6,217 nucleotides of DNA from Actinomycetota bacterium (GTDB lineage Bacteria; Actinomycetota; Acidimicrobiia; Acidimicrobiales; Ilumatobacteraceae), in the NCBI GenBank assembly GCA_005800965.1, contig SYEA01000062.1:1-6217 (forward strand). The letters are read 5' to 3'. Of the stretch, positions 1 to 6,018 are shown piece by piece. The notes beneath the pieces were generated by a model. It was not told where the DNA came from and did not search any database. It saw only the letters and a list, made by a program, of their open reading frames with translations. How positions within the stretch are numbered: the first letter of the stretch is position 1; the number at the start of each line of letters is the position of its first letter. Position numbers and translations under genes: made by a program.

Positions 1-173
1 GGGGCTGCGGAATGGTGCACCCCAACGTGCTGCAAGCTGGGGGCATTGACCCCGAGGTGTACACGGGTTTTGCGTTTGGCTTCGGCATCGATCGCATGGC
101 CAAAGAGCGTCATGAGGTGGCCGACCTTCGCGATATGTATGCCAATGACTTGCGCTTTGTGAGACAGTTCTAA
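1..173 (+). CDS. pheS: Phenylalanyl-tRNA synthetase alpha subunit, C-terminal end (partial)
   Basis: This is the last 56 codons of PheS, cut by the left window edge and read from base 3 to TAA at 171-173. PheS is the catalytic subunit of the cytoplasmic alpha2-beta2 enzyme that charges tRNA-Phe with phenylalanine. The visible part holds the class II synthetase motif 3 region: GFAFGFGIDRMAK with its conserved arginine, then DLRDMYANDLRFVRQF, the characteristic C-terminus of PheS. The preceding GCGMVHPNVL is the usual strand leading into motif 3. The stop codon overlaps the pheT start (TAATG), so the two subunits are probably translationally coupled. The assignment is secure from motif 3, the C-terminus and the pheT neighbour; nothing can be said about the missing N-terminal part. 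Confidence 0.94.
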   Translation, partial: GCGMVHPNVLQAGGIDPEVYTGFAFGFGIDRMAKERHEVADLRDMYANDLRFVRQF

Positions 174-2581
174 TGCGCATCGTTCGCTCGTGGCTTGAAG
201 AATTCGCCGACCTGCGTCGCTGGAGCGATGACGAATTGGCAGTAGCCATCACGTCGCTCGGGTTGTCGGTGGAAGCAACCGAGATGGTCGGCACGCCAGT
301 CGATGGTGTGGTGGTGGCCAAGGTGTTGCGCACCGAACGGCACGCTGACGCCGCCAAGGTGCACCGCGTGTGGGTGGATGCCGGTGATGGAGTCGAACGC
401 CATGTGTGGTGCGGGGCGTTCAACATGCGCGCTGGCGACTTGGTGCCGCTCGCCACGCTGGGCACCAAGATGCCCGATGGCCGCGACATTTTGAAGCGCG
501 GCATCTTGGGCATCGACTCTGAAGGCATGCTGTGCTCGGGGGCCGAACTGGGTGTTGCCTCTGATGCCTCGGGCATTTTGATTCTGCCGCCTACTGCTCG
601 GTTGGGTCGCAATGTGTTCGAAGCACTCGGCATGCAGCGCGACATCGTGTTCGATTTGGATGTCACCCGCAACCGTCCCGATTGCACCGGGCATTCGGGT
701 GTTGCCCGCGATGTGGCGGCACATTTCGGGGTGAAGTTCACACCCCCCAAAGGTGATGGCGCCAAACCGGGCAGCGTGCGCAAGCTGCCAGTGAAAATTG
801 TCGACGAACAGGCGTGCGCGCGCTTCAACGTCACGGTGATGAGCGGCATCGTTGTCGGTGACTCACCCGATCATCTGGCGCGGCGCATTATTGCGGCCGG
901 CATGCGACCAATCAACAACGTGGTCGACGCATCCAATTTGGTGATGCTCGAAACCAATCAGCCGAATCATGCGTATGACGCCACGAAGGTTGCCTCAGGT
1001 TTTCGCATTCGCCTCGCCAAGCCAGGGGAGCGCTTGGTCACCCTCGATGGTGTGGAGCGTGCCCTTGACTCGGCTGACCTGCTGATTTGTGACGGTAACG
1101 ATCGGGCGATTGGTATTGCCGGGGTCATGGGTGGCCAAGACACCGAGATCAGCAGCAGCACCAGCGAGATCGCCCTCGAGACGGCTTGGTTTGCCCCCGA
1201 CGGGATTCGCCTCACCAGTCAGCGCTTGGCGCTGCGTACCGAGGCCTCGGCGCGCTTCGAGCGCGGTGTCGACCCGCACGGGGTGGCGCACTCGGTGGCG
1301 CGATTTGCTGCCTTGTTGCGCGAGTCGTGCCCCAAGTTGGTGGTGCACGCCGGGGCGAGTGACCCCAAGACCAAGTACTTGCCCAAGCCCGCCACCATTT
1401 CGTTGCGTGTTGCACAGGTGAACCGAGTGTTGGGCACGGCACTCAACGTGCGCCAAGTGTCGACGTTGCTCACCCGTATTGGTTTCGAATGTGCGCCGAA
1501 AAAAATTGCCGTAAAGAAAGGCTCCCTCGTTGCCGCTGGGGCCGGGCTGAGTGTGAAAGTGCCCTCGTGGCGCCCCGACTGCACCGATGAAATCGACTTG
1601 GTCGAAGAAGTCGCTCGCCACGTTGGCTATGACTCGCTCGGCAAGCAGGTGTCGCAGTCAACACAACCCGGCGGGCTCTCGCCGCTGCAGCAGCGCCGTC
1701 GCGCCTTGCGCGATGTGGTGCTGTCGTTTGGTGCCAGCGAAGCGATGCCGAACCCGTTCTTGGCGCCAGGCGATCATGAACGCGCTGGTGTTGGTATCGC
1801 TGGCCCCGTATTGACCTTGGAGAACCCACTGGTGGCCGAAGAAAGCGTGCTGCGACACTCGCTGCGACCAGGCATGTTGCGGGCCGTTGCGTTCAACGTG
1901 GCGCATCGCGCCGCTCACATCTCGCTGTTCGAACTGGGCCATGTGTATCCCGCCCGCGATGGGGTCGACAGCACCGCACCACACAACTTGCCCGACGAAC
2001 ACGAGCAGTTATGCATCATGATGGTGGGCGCTGATGCCGCCACGGCCATCAATTGGTGGTCACAGATCACCGCCGTCTTTGGCGTTGGTGCACAAGTCGA
2101 CCAATCCCGAGTGCCTGCGGGTTACCACGCCACACGCAGCGCCACCTTGGCGCGCGGCAAGCAAGTGGTCGGACATGTGGGCGAGCTCGATCGCCTGGTG
2201 CTGGCCGCCCACGGCATTGAAGAGCGCGTTGCGTGTCTCGAACTCAACGCATCGGTATTGCTCAGCGAGACACCCAAGGTGCCGATTGCCAAACCCGTCA
2301 GTCGGTTTCCATCGAGTGACTTCGATTTGGCTTTTGCGGCACCCACTCGGGTAACCGCGGGCGCACTCCAGCGTGCATTGCGGCAAGCCGCGGGTGCTCT
2401 GGGCGAAGAAGTGACACTCTTCGACGTGTTTCGCAAAACGGCGGGCGAGGATTCGCGCAGTCTCGCCTTTACGGTGCGTTTGCGGGCGGCTGATCGCACG
2501 CTCACCGAAACCGAGGTGGCAACCACGCGTGCTGCCTGCATCGCAGCAGGTGTCAAACTCGGCTGCACACTCAGGACGTAG
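173..2581 (+). CDS. pheT: Phenylalanyl-tRNA synthetase beta subunit, complete
   Basis: PheT (802 aa, normal family length) is the tRNA-binding and editing subunit of phenylalanyl-tRNA synthetase. Domains in order: an N-terminal segment; the EMAP/OB-fold tRNA-binding domain, about residues 41-152; the B3/B4 editing domain, about 210-390, with RPINNVVDASN and NQPNHAYD; the B5 domain, about 405-485; a catalytic-like core; and the FDX-ACB anticodon-binding domain, about 703-802. By recalled alignment to E. coli PheT, the editing-site residues appear kept: H266, G320, E336, T356 and A358. The B5-end motif RPDCTDEIDLVEE has D469, D475, E478 and E479, spaced like the known Mg-binding residues of the family. 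ATG at 173 is chosen because it overlaps the pheS stop and gives the standard MRIVRSWLEEF start. It lies in one operon with pheS. No defect is visible. Confidence 0.97.
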   Translation: MRIVRSWLEEFADLRRWSDDELAVAITSLGLSVEATEMVGTPVDGVVVAKVLRTERHADAAKVHRVWVDAGDGVERHVWCGAFNMRAGDLVPLATLGTKMPDGRDILKRGILGIDSEGMLCSGAELGVASDASGILILPPTARLGRNVFEALGMQRDIVFDLDVTRNRPDCTGHSGVARDVAAHFGVKFTPPKGDGAKPGSVRKLPVKIVDEQACARFNVTVMSGIVVGDSPDHLARRIIAAGMRPINNVVDASNLVMLETNQPNHAYDATKVASGFRIRLAKPGERLVTLDGVERALDSADLLICDGNDRAIGIAGVMGGQDTEISSSTSEIALETAWFAPDGIRLTSQRLALRTEASARFERGVDPHGVAHSVARFAALLRESCPKLVVHAGASDPKTKYLPKPATISLRVAQVNRVLGTALNVRQVSTLLTRIGFECAPKKIAVKKGSLVAAGAGLSVKVPSWRPDCTDEIDLVEEVARHVGYDSLGKQVSQSTQPGGLSPLQQRRRALRDVVLSFGASEAMPNPFLAPGDHERAGVGIAGPVLTLENPLVAEESVLRHSLRPGMLRAVAFNVAHRAAHISLFELGHVYPARDGVDSTAPHNLPDEHEQLCIMMVGADAATAINWWSQITAVFGVGAQVDQSRVPAGYHATRSATLARGKQVVGHVGELDRLVLAAHGIEERVACLELNASVLLSETPKVPIAKPVSRFPSSDFDLAFAAPTRVTAGALQRALRQAAGALGEEVTLFDVFRKTAGEDSRSLAFTVRLRAADRTLTETEVATTRAACIAAGVKLGCTLRT

Positions 2582-2613
2582 TCATCGTTTCGCAGCTGCT
2601 GCCCGACGCCGAA

Positions 2614-3228
2614 GTGTCACAGGCCTACGTGGAGTTGCGGGCTCGTGTGGTGGCACTGTTGCGAGAGACGCCAGAGCAAATCGCCACCAGCCCAGTGCCG
2701 CATTGTCCGACATGGAGCGTCAACCAACTCGCCGCCCATCTGCTCGGGGTGCCCGACGACATCGTGCATGGCCGGATGGAAGGTGTCGCTAGCGACGCCT
2801 GGACACAAGCCCAAGTAGTTCGTCATCAAGCCAAGTCACTGCGCCAAATTGCCGACGAGTTAGCAGCGCTCGCCGAGCGGTTCGACCCCCTTTTGCCGCA
2901 CGTTCCAGCGATGTCGCGGTCACAGATGGTGATGGATGCGGTCACCCACGAGCACGATCTGCGCCATGCAGTAGGGGCACCCGGCGCGCGCGAGTCCACG
3001 GCCGGACGCGCGGGGTTGGCCTGGCTCATGAGCTGGTACGAGCGCACCGACCCAGTCATTGGTTCGAAAATCGCAGGCGTTGGAGTCGGGGATTTCGATG
3101 TATTACGAAGTTTGACGGGGCGGCGCAGCGCCATCCAAATGGCGGCTCTCGGGTTACCAGCCGATGCGATCATTCAGATTCAGGCTGGCTCCCCGTTTCG
3201 GGCACCTACCGAACTAATCCACGAATAG
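2614..3228 (+). CDS. Maleylpyruvate isomerase/DinB-fold protein (MDMPI N-terminal domain family)
   Basis: A 204-aa soluble protein resembling the mycothiol-dependent maleylpyruvate isomerase N-terminal domain family, a DinB-like four-helix bundle that usually binds a divalent metal. What is seen: W34-S-V-N-Q-L-A-A-H42-L, matching the family W-V-DL-AHL helix, and THEHDLRHAVG at about 111-121, matching the second ligand helix. By recalled alignment to Corynebacterium MDMPI (His, Glu, His ligands), the counterparts are H42, D108 and H112, so the central Glu may be Asp here. There is no recognisable C-terminal second domain. The start is GTG at 2614; no ATG, GTG or TTG lies in frame in the preceding 90 bases, and no clear Shine-Dalgarno is visible, so the start is uncertain. 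It lies 32 nt after pheT and may be cotranscribed. Substrate is unknown; many members are annotated only as mycothiol-dependent enzymes. Confidence 0.8.
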   Translation: MSQAYVELRARVVALLRETPEQIATSPVPHCPTWSVNQLAAHLLGVPDDIVHGRMEGVASDAWTQAQVVRHQAKSLRQIADELAALAERFDPLLPHVPAMSRSQMVMDAVTHEHDLRHAVGAPGARESTAGRAGLAWLMSWYERTDPVIGSKIAGVGVGDFDVLRSLTGRRSAIQMAALGLPADAIIQIQAGSPFRAPTELIHE

Positions 3229-3244
3229 TGAAGTGGTGTTCGTA

Positions 3245-3269
3245 GCGCTCAGGCGGGCGGGATGAGCGC
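3245..3269. terminator. Possible bidirectional terminator hairpin between convergent genes
   Basis: A perfect 7-bp inverted repeat, GCGCTCA / TGAGCGC, is separated by 11 bases. It sits across the stop codon of the heliorhodopsin gene and 17 bases after the stop of the converging MDMPI-like gene. The place and GC-rich stem fit a terminator shared by both transcripts. No T-run follows on either strand, so it would be a non-canonical terminator, or a coincidence in the last heliorhodopsin codons. Confidence 0.35.
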
Positions 3270-4043
3270 GCCCGTGAACACCTGCCAGGCGAGGGCTGAC
3301 TTAGCCACGAAGCTCAACACGATGTAGGTGCGTTCACCAACTAGATAGTCGGCAAAACGCCCTTTGGCGCGATACTGCAGCCACTGCACGATCGCAAAAC
3401 AGTTGAAGAAGATGAACAACGACACCACGATGCCATAGACGAACCCGGGCACCACGGTGTTGGGTGCGCCTTTCGGCGAAAACAAATTGATCACCATCGC
3501 AATCCACGGCACGATGCCGGCGATGCAACCGAACCAAAAGGGCAGCAGTTGGCCATCACCCGGTGTGGTGAACTTTTCTTGTAACCAACCGAACAGAATC
3601 ATCGTCACGTTGACCCCAAAGACGGCCAGCAGGGCTACGAAATCAGCCACCCCGTTGAGTTGCAAGATGAGCACGATCATGATGGATGACGACAACGAAT
3701 ATTCCACCCAGCGGTACACGTTGATGTGCTTGGTGAGCCCGGCGGCATACTTCGTGAACCCAACCGGTGATGCCACGAGAAAGTGGAAGAATGCCGACAG
3801 GGCCATGAACGCAGCCACCATCCACGAGATGTTCAGGCTGAACAAGTCGACTGGCTCAGCGAAGTTGCCAGTGCCTGGTGCTTCAGATAGATACGTCGCT
3901 CGTACGGGCAACGACACATCATTTGACAACCACAGAATGGTGAGGAACGACACCAGGTGCAGCGCACCGGCATAAATGTTGAGTCGCCGTAGGCGGATGA
4001 TGCCGGGGTTCATGTGTTGCAGCAGGTTCATGTGCTCAACCAT
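3249..4043 (-). CDS. Heliorhodopsin (HeR), complete, 48C12-like
   Basis: A seven-helix retinal-binding membrane protein of 264 aa. Helices lie at about 22-40, 72-92, 106-128, 132-155, 165-189, 200-224 and 236-261. Helix G has SFVAKSALAWQVF, with retinal Schiff-base lysine K248. Helix C has YRWVEYSLSSS, with counterion E114. H29 and H87 match the conserved histidines H23 and H80 of 48C12, while E114 and K248 match its E107 and K241. The A-B loop (LPVRATYL...PGTGNF) matches the heliorhodopsin beta-hairpin loop. The blocks FGVN-MILFGWLQEK and LLPFWFGCIAGIVPWI are nearly identical to 48C12 as I recall it. Heliorhodopsins insert with the N-terminus in the cytosol, opposite to type 1 rhodopsins, and are not light-driven ion pumps; they have slow photocycles and a debated signalling or enzyme-modulating role. 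In-frame ATGs also occur at 4031 and 4013; 4031 (260 aa) fits the family N-terminus and a TATGGT box better. It is flanked by genes on the opposite strand, so it is likely monocistronic. Confidence 0.97.
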   Translation of the reverse strand: MVEHMNLLQHMNPGIIRLRRLNIYAGALHLVSFLTILWLSNDVSLPVRATYLSEAPGTGNFAEPVDLFSLNISWMVAAFMALSAFFHFLVASPVGFTKYAAGLTKHINVYRWVEYSLSSSIMIVLILQLNGVADFVALLAVFGVNVTMILFGWLQEKFTTPGDGQLLPFWFGCIAGIVPWIAMVINLFSPKGAPNTVVPGFVYGIVVSLFIFFNCFAIVQWLQYRAKGRFADYLVGERTYIVLSFVAKSALAWQVFTGALIPPA

Positions 4044-4044
4044 A
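4039..4044 (-). promoter_or_regulatory. Possible -10 box for the heliorhodopsin gene (leaderless start at 4031)
   Basis: On the minus strand TATGGT lies 7 nt before the second in-frame ATG (first base 4031). This is close to the spacing of the boxes before the two plus-strand genes, and would place the transcript start at or near that ATG. If so, the protein starts at MNLLQHMNPG, four residues shorter than the longest reading. No convincing -35 is seen, and the box overlaps the first ATG, so both starts cannot be used from this promoter. Confidence 0.3.
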
Positions 4045-4104
4045 TGCGCTAGAACACAGGGATTCGTGTCGCATAGCTAGGCGCCCGATGCAGGTCACGA
4101 CTCA

Positions 4105-4110
4105 TAGTCT
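4105..4110 (+). promoter_or_regulatory. Possible -10 box of a leaderless promoter for the thioesterase gene
   Basis: TAGTCT (TANNNT form) ends 6 nt before the ATG at 4117, and no Shine-Dalgarno lies in between. A -10 at this distance puts transcription start on or next to the A of the ATG, as in leaderless actinobacterial mRNAs. No -35 is recognisable. The same arrangement recurs before tyrS. Confidence 0.45.
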
Positions 4111-4116
4111 GGGGCT

Positions 4117-4515
4117 ATGTATTGCCACGAGGTGCGGGTTCGCTACGGCGATTGCGACATGCAACAGGTGGTCTTTAACGCCCATTATTTGGCCTATAGC
4201 GACGATGCGGTCATGTGTTGGTTTACCAGTCGTCTCACTGCGCGCATGCACGAGTTCGATTGCATGCTCAAGAGTGTGAATATCGTGTGGCATCGACCAC
4301 TGCGCTTGGGGGACATCGCCACGCTCGACTGTGTGGTCACGCGCTGGGGTAACTCGTCGTTTGACGTGCTGATTCGTGGTCATGTGGCGGGGGAGCCGTC
4401 GTTCGACACCACCATCGTGTACGTCTCGACCACGCCGGGTGCCCCCAAGCCCACCCCAGTGCCCGAGTGGGTGCGTTTGGCACTGCGTGTCGACGAAGAA
4501 CTCACTCCCGCGTGA
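4117..4515 (+). CDS. Acyl-CoA thioesterase, YbgC/4-hydroxybenzoyl-CoA thioesterase type (hotdog fold)
   Basis: A 132-aa cytoplasmic hotdog-fold protein of the YbgC/FadM/4HBT group, which hydrolyses acyl-CoA thioesters to free acid and CoA. The N-terminal strand and helix VRYGDCDMQQVVFNAHYLAYSDDAV (residues 6-32) matches the family V-R-[YW]-x-[DE]-x-D pattern, in which the last Asp, here D14, is the catalytic residue. Then come the central helix and the W-H-R-P-L-R-L-GD strand (about 59-68), typical of the fold. Length is normal for a single hotdog domain, which works as a dimer or tetramer of dimers. The Gly-Val usually after the Asp is Gln-Gln-Val here. ATG 4117 is chosen because the conserved strand begins immediately after it and a -10-like box lies 6 nt upstream. 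The acyl substrate cannot be told from sequence. It is followed 28 nt later by tyrS, which seems to have its own promoter; it diverges from the heliorhodopsin gene across 73 bases. Confidence 0.86.
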   Translation: MYCHEVRVRYGDCDMQQVVFNAHYLAYSDDAVMCWFTSRLTARMHEFDCMLKSVNIVWHRPLRLGDIATLDCVVTRWGNSSFDVLIRGHVAGEPSFDTTIVYVSTTPGAPKPTPVPEWVRLALRVDEELTPA

Positions 4516-4531
4516 TCCGATCCGTGCGCTC

Positions 4532-4537
4532 TACTCT
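4532..4537 (+). promoter_or_regulatory. Possible -10 box of a leaderless promoter for tyrS
   Basis: TACTCT ends 6 nt before the tyrS ATG at 4544, exactly the spacing seen before the thioesterase gene, and there is no Shine-Dalgarno between. The box supports ATG 4544 as the true start and suggests tyrS can be transcribed independently of the gene 28 nt upstream. No clear -35 is visible. Confidence 0.45.
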
Positions 4538-4543
4538 GTATCC

Positions 4544-5824
4544 ATGGCGAAATTCGGTGATGTGGTCGCCGAGTTTTCTGCCCGTGGACTAATTCACGAC
4601 TCCACCGATCGTCAAGCGCTCACCGAGCGCACCACCAGCGCCCAACTCTCCGCGTATGTCGGTTTTGACCCAACGTCGGATTCGCTTCATGCCGGCAACC
4701 TGCTTGGGCAGATCTCACTCCGCCGATTGCAGATGCTCGGTCATCGCCCCATCGTGCTGGCGGGCGGCGCTACGGGCATGGTGGGGGATCCGTCAGGACG
4801 CAGCGAAGAACGCAACTTGCTCGACGCCGACACGTTGGCGGCGAATGTAAGCAACATCAAAACACAACTCGAACGCTTGCTTGATTTTGGCACTGGCGCC
4901 AATCAAGCATTGCTCGTCGACAACGCCGACTGGACTCGCGATGTGCCAGTGCTCGATTTTTTGCGTGACGTTGGCAAGCACATCACGGTCAATCAGATGA
5001 TGGCCAAAGACAGCGTAAAGTCGCGGCTGAGCGACGAAAACGGCTTGTCGTACACCGAGTTCAGTTACATGTTGTTGCAAGCCAACGACTTCCGCCATCT
5101 TTGCCAAACGCATGACTGCGAAATGCAGATGGGCGGCAGCGATCAGTGGGGCAACATCACCGCCGGCATCGATTTGATTCGCAAACGTCTCGGGCGCAGC
5201 GCCTACGGCTTGACGTGGCCGCTATTGACCAAGAGTGACGGCACGAAGTTCGGCAAAACTGCTGACGGGGCAGTGTGGCTGGATGCCAAAAAGACGTCTC
5301 CGTATCAATTCCGCCAGTTCTGGGTGCAGATCGCCGACGCCGACATCGAGCGGTACTTGCCGCAATTTTCCCTGCGGCCACTCGAGGAGGTGGCAGCACT
5401 CTTGGCCGAGCAACGCACCAACCCGGCCGCCCGCCCCGCCCAACGGGCGCTGGCGCATGAGTTGACGTGTCTCGTGCACGGCGAGTCAGCCGCCCAGGCT
5501 GCCCAAGACGCTGCGACCATTTTGTTTGGTGGCGACCCGATGACGGCATCAACCGATGCGATGTCATGTATTGCAGCCGAAGTCCCGACTACGCAAATGG
5601 GCACGGCTGTGTTGGCAGATGTGGCAGGAGTACTTGCCGCGTTGCCCGGAATCGCTGCCAGCAAGAGCGAAGCCCGGCGGCTCCTTGCGCAAAAAAGCGT
5701 GCGAGCCAACGGTGAAATACTCACAGAAACCACGGATTTAGGGGCTATTTCGCTCCTACACGGCCGCTGGCTGCTGGTGCGCAAAGGCAAGACCACCTAC
5801 CACCTGGTGGACTTCGGCCGCTAA
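4544..5824 (+). CDS. tyrS: Tyrosyl-tRNA synthetase, complete
   Basis: TyrRS (426 aa, usual bacterial length) is the cytoplasmic class Ic homodimer that attaches tyrosine to tRNA-Tyr. The class I signature HIGH appears as H49-A-G-N52, and the KMSKS loop as K235-F-G-K-T239. The tyrosine pocket aligns with Bacillus stearothermophilus TyrRS by recalled numbering: Y38, D82 (GATGMVGDPSGR), Y175, Q179 and D182 (FSYMLLQANDF), and Q201 (MGGSDQWGN, 196-204). The C-terminus, from about 368, is an S4 RNA-binding domain (SKSEARRLLAQKSVRANGE...). The frame is open upstream to 4376, but that part is a shadow of the thioesterase gene. ATG 4544 begins the family-typical N-terminus and follows a -10-like box. 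The catalytic set is complete and the enzyme should be active. Confidence 0.97.
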   Translation: MAKFGDVVAEFSARGLIHDSTDRQALTERTTSAQLSAYVGFDPTSDSLHAGNLLGQISLRRLQMLGHRPIVLAGGATGMVGDPSGRSEERNLLDADTLAANVSNIKTQLERLLDFGTGANQALLVDNADWTRDVPVLDFLRDVGKHITVNQMMAKDSVKSRLSDENGLSYTEFSYMLLQANDFRHLCQTHDCEMQMGGSDQWGNITAGIDLIRKRLGRSAYGLTWPLLTKSDGTKFGKTADGAVWLDAKKTSPYQFRQFWVQIADADIERYLPQFSLRPLEEVAALLAEQRTNPAARPAQRALAHELTCLVHGESAAQAAQDAATILFGGDPMTASTDAMSCIAAEVPTTQMGTAVLADVAGVLAALPGIAASKSEARRLLAQKSVRANGEILTETTDLGAISLLHGRWLLVRKGKTTYHLVDFGR

Positions 5825-5842
5825 CAGCAATCTTGGGGTGCA

Positions 5843-5860
5843 GGTTGGGGGTGCCCCACC
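5843..5860 (+). terminator. Possible tyrS terminator hairpin (no T-run)
   Basis: 19 bases after the tyrS stop, TGGGG pairs with CCCCA around a GTG loop; two more G-C pairs extend the stem past a single bulged T. The position fits termination of tyrS. The absence of a following T-run makes it non-canonical. It overlaps the candidate -35 of the next feature, so one of these two readings may be wrong. Confidence 0.3.
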
Positions 5861-5873
5861 CATCCGCTAGGGT
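5845..5873 (+). promoter_or_regulatory. Weak promoter candidate ahead of the structured segment
   Basis: TTGGGG at 5845-5850 and TAGGGT at 5868-5873 are separated by 17 bases, the ideal -35/-10 spacing. Each hexamer matches consensus at only three positions. The predicted start, near 5880, coincides with the beginning of the segment that can fold as an RNA, which is the main reason to list it. Confidence 0.22.
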
Positions 5874-5879
5874 GACGAG

Positions 5880-5994
5880 TCCGCTGTTCAGGCCCCGACT
5901 ATGTCGAGGCCGAAAGTGGAAAAGGCCGGAGACCTCTGCGCAAGCATGTGTCGGCCTGGAGGCTCCTTGAAAACGGAAGAGAAGACTGAACGCC
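5880..5994 (+). ncRNA. Candidate structured RNA, family not recognised
   Basis: No protein frame is convincing here, but complementary segments nest into one multi-branched fold. A closing helix pairs GTTCA (5886-5890) with TGAAC (5987-5991), with a G-C extension possible at either end. Inside it are: a hairpin GGCC-C-CGAC / GTCG-A-GGCC (5891-5911) with a TAT loop; a purine linker; a 6-bp helix AGGCCG (5923-5928) / CGGCCT (5952-5957) enclosing TGC-GCAA-GCA (5937-5946) with a GNRA-type tetraloop; a small GGA/TCC hairpin (5958-5966); and an A/G-rich single strand to 5985. GGCC occurs four times, so alternative pairings are possible. It could be a cis-regulatory leader of the downstream frame, a stand-alone small RNA, or the edge of a mobile element. 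I could not match it to RNase P RNA, tmRNA, SRP RNA, T-box or the common riboswitches. Boundaries are estimates. Confidence 0.4.
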
Positions 5995-6018
5995 AGTGCG
6001 GGCAGTAACGGCGACCTC

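Noticed and set aside
170..724. A 184-codon minus-strand frame inside pheT, and several similar long antisense frames through pheT and tyrS
   Set aside because: Long antisense frames are common in GC-rich genes; both underlying proteins are conserved along their length.
3457..3975. A 172-codon open frame on the plus strand opposite the heliorhodopsin gene
   Set aside because: It is fully antisense to a gene with unmistakable family conservation and has no recognisable motifs; it is a shadow frame.
4376..4543. An upstream extension of the tyrS frame giving 482 codons
   Set aside because: It overlaps the thioesterase gene in another frame and its residues are not TyrRS-like; ATG 4544 gives the normal family start and length.
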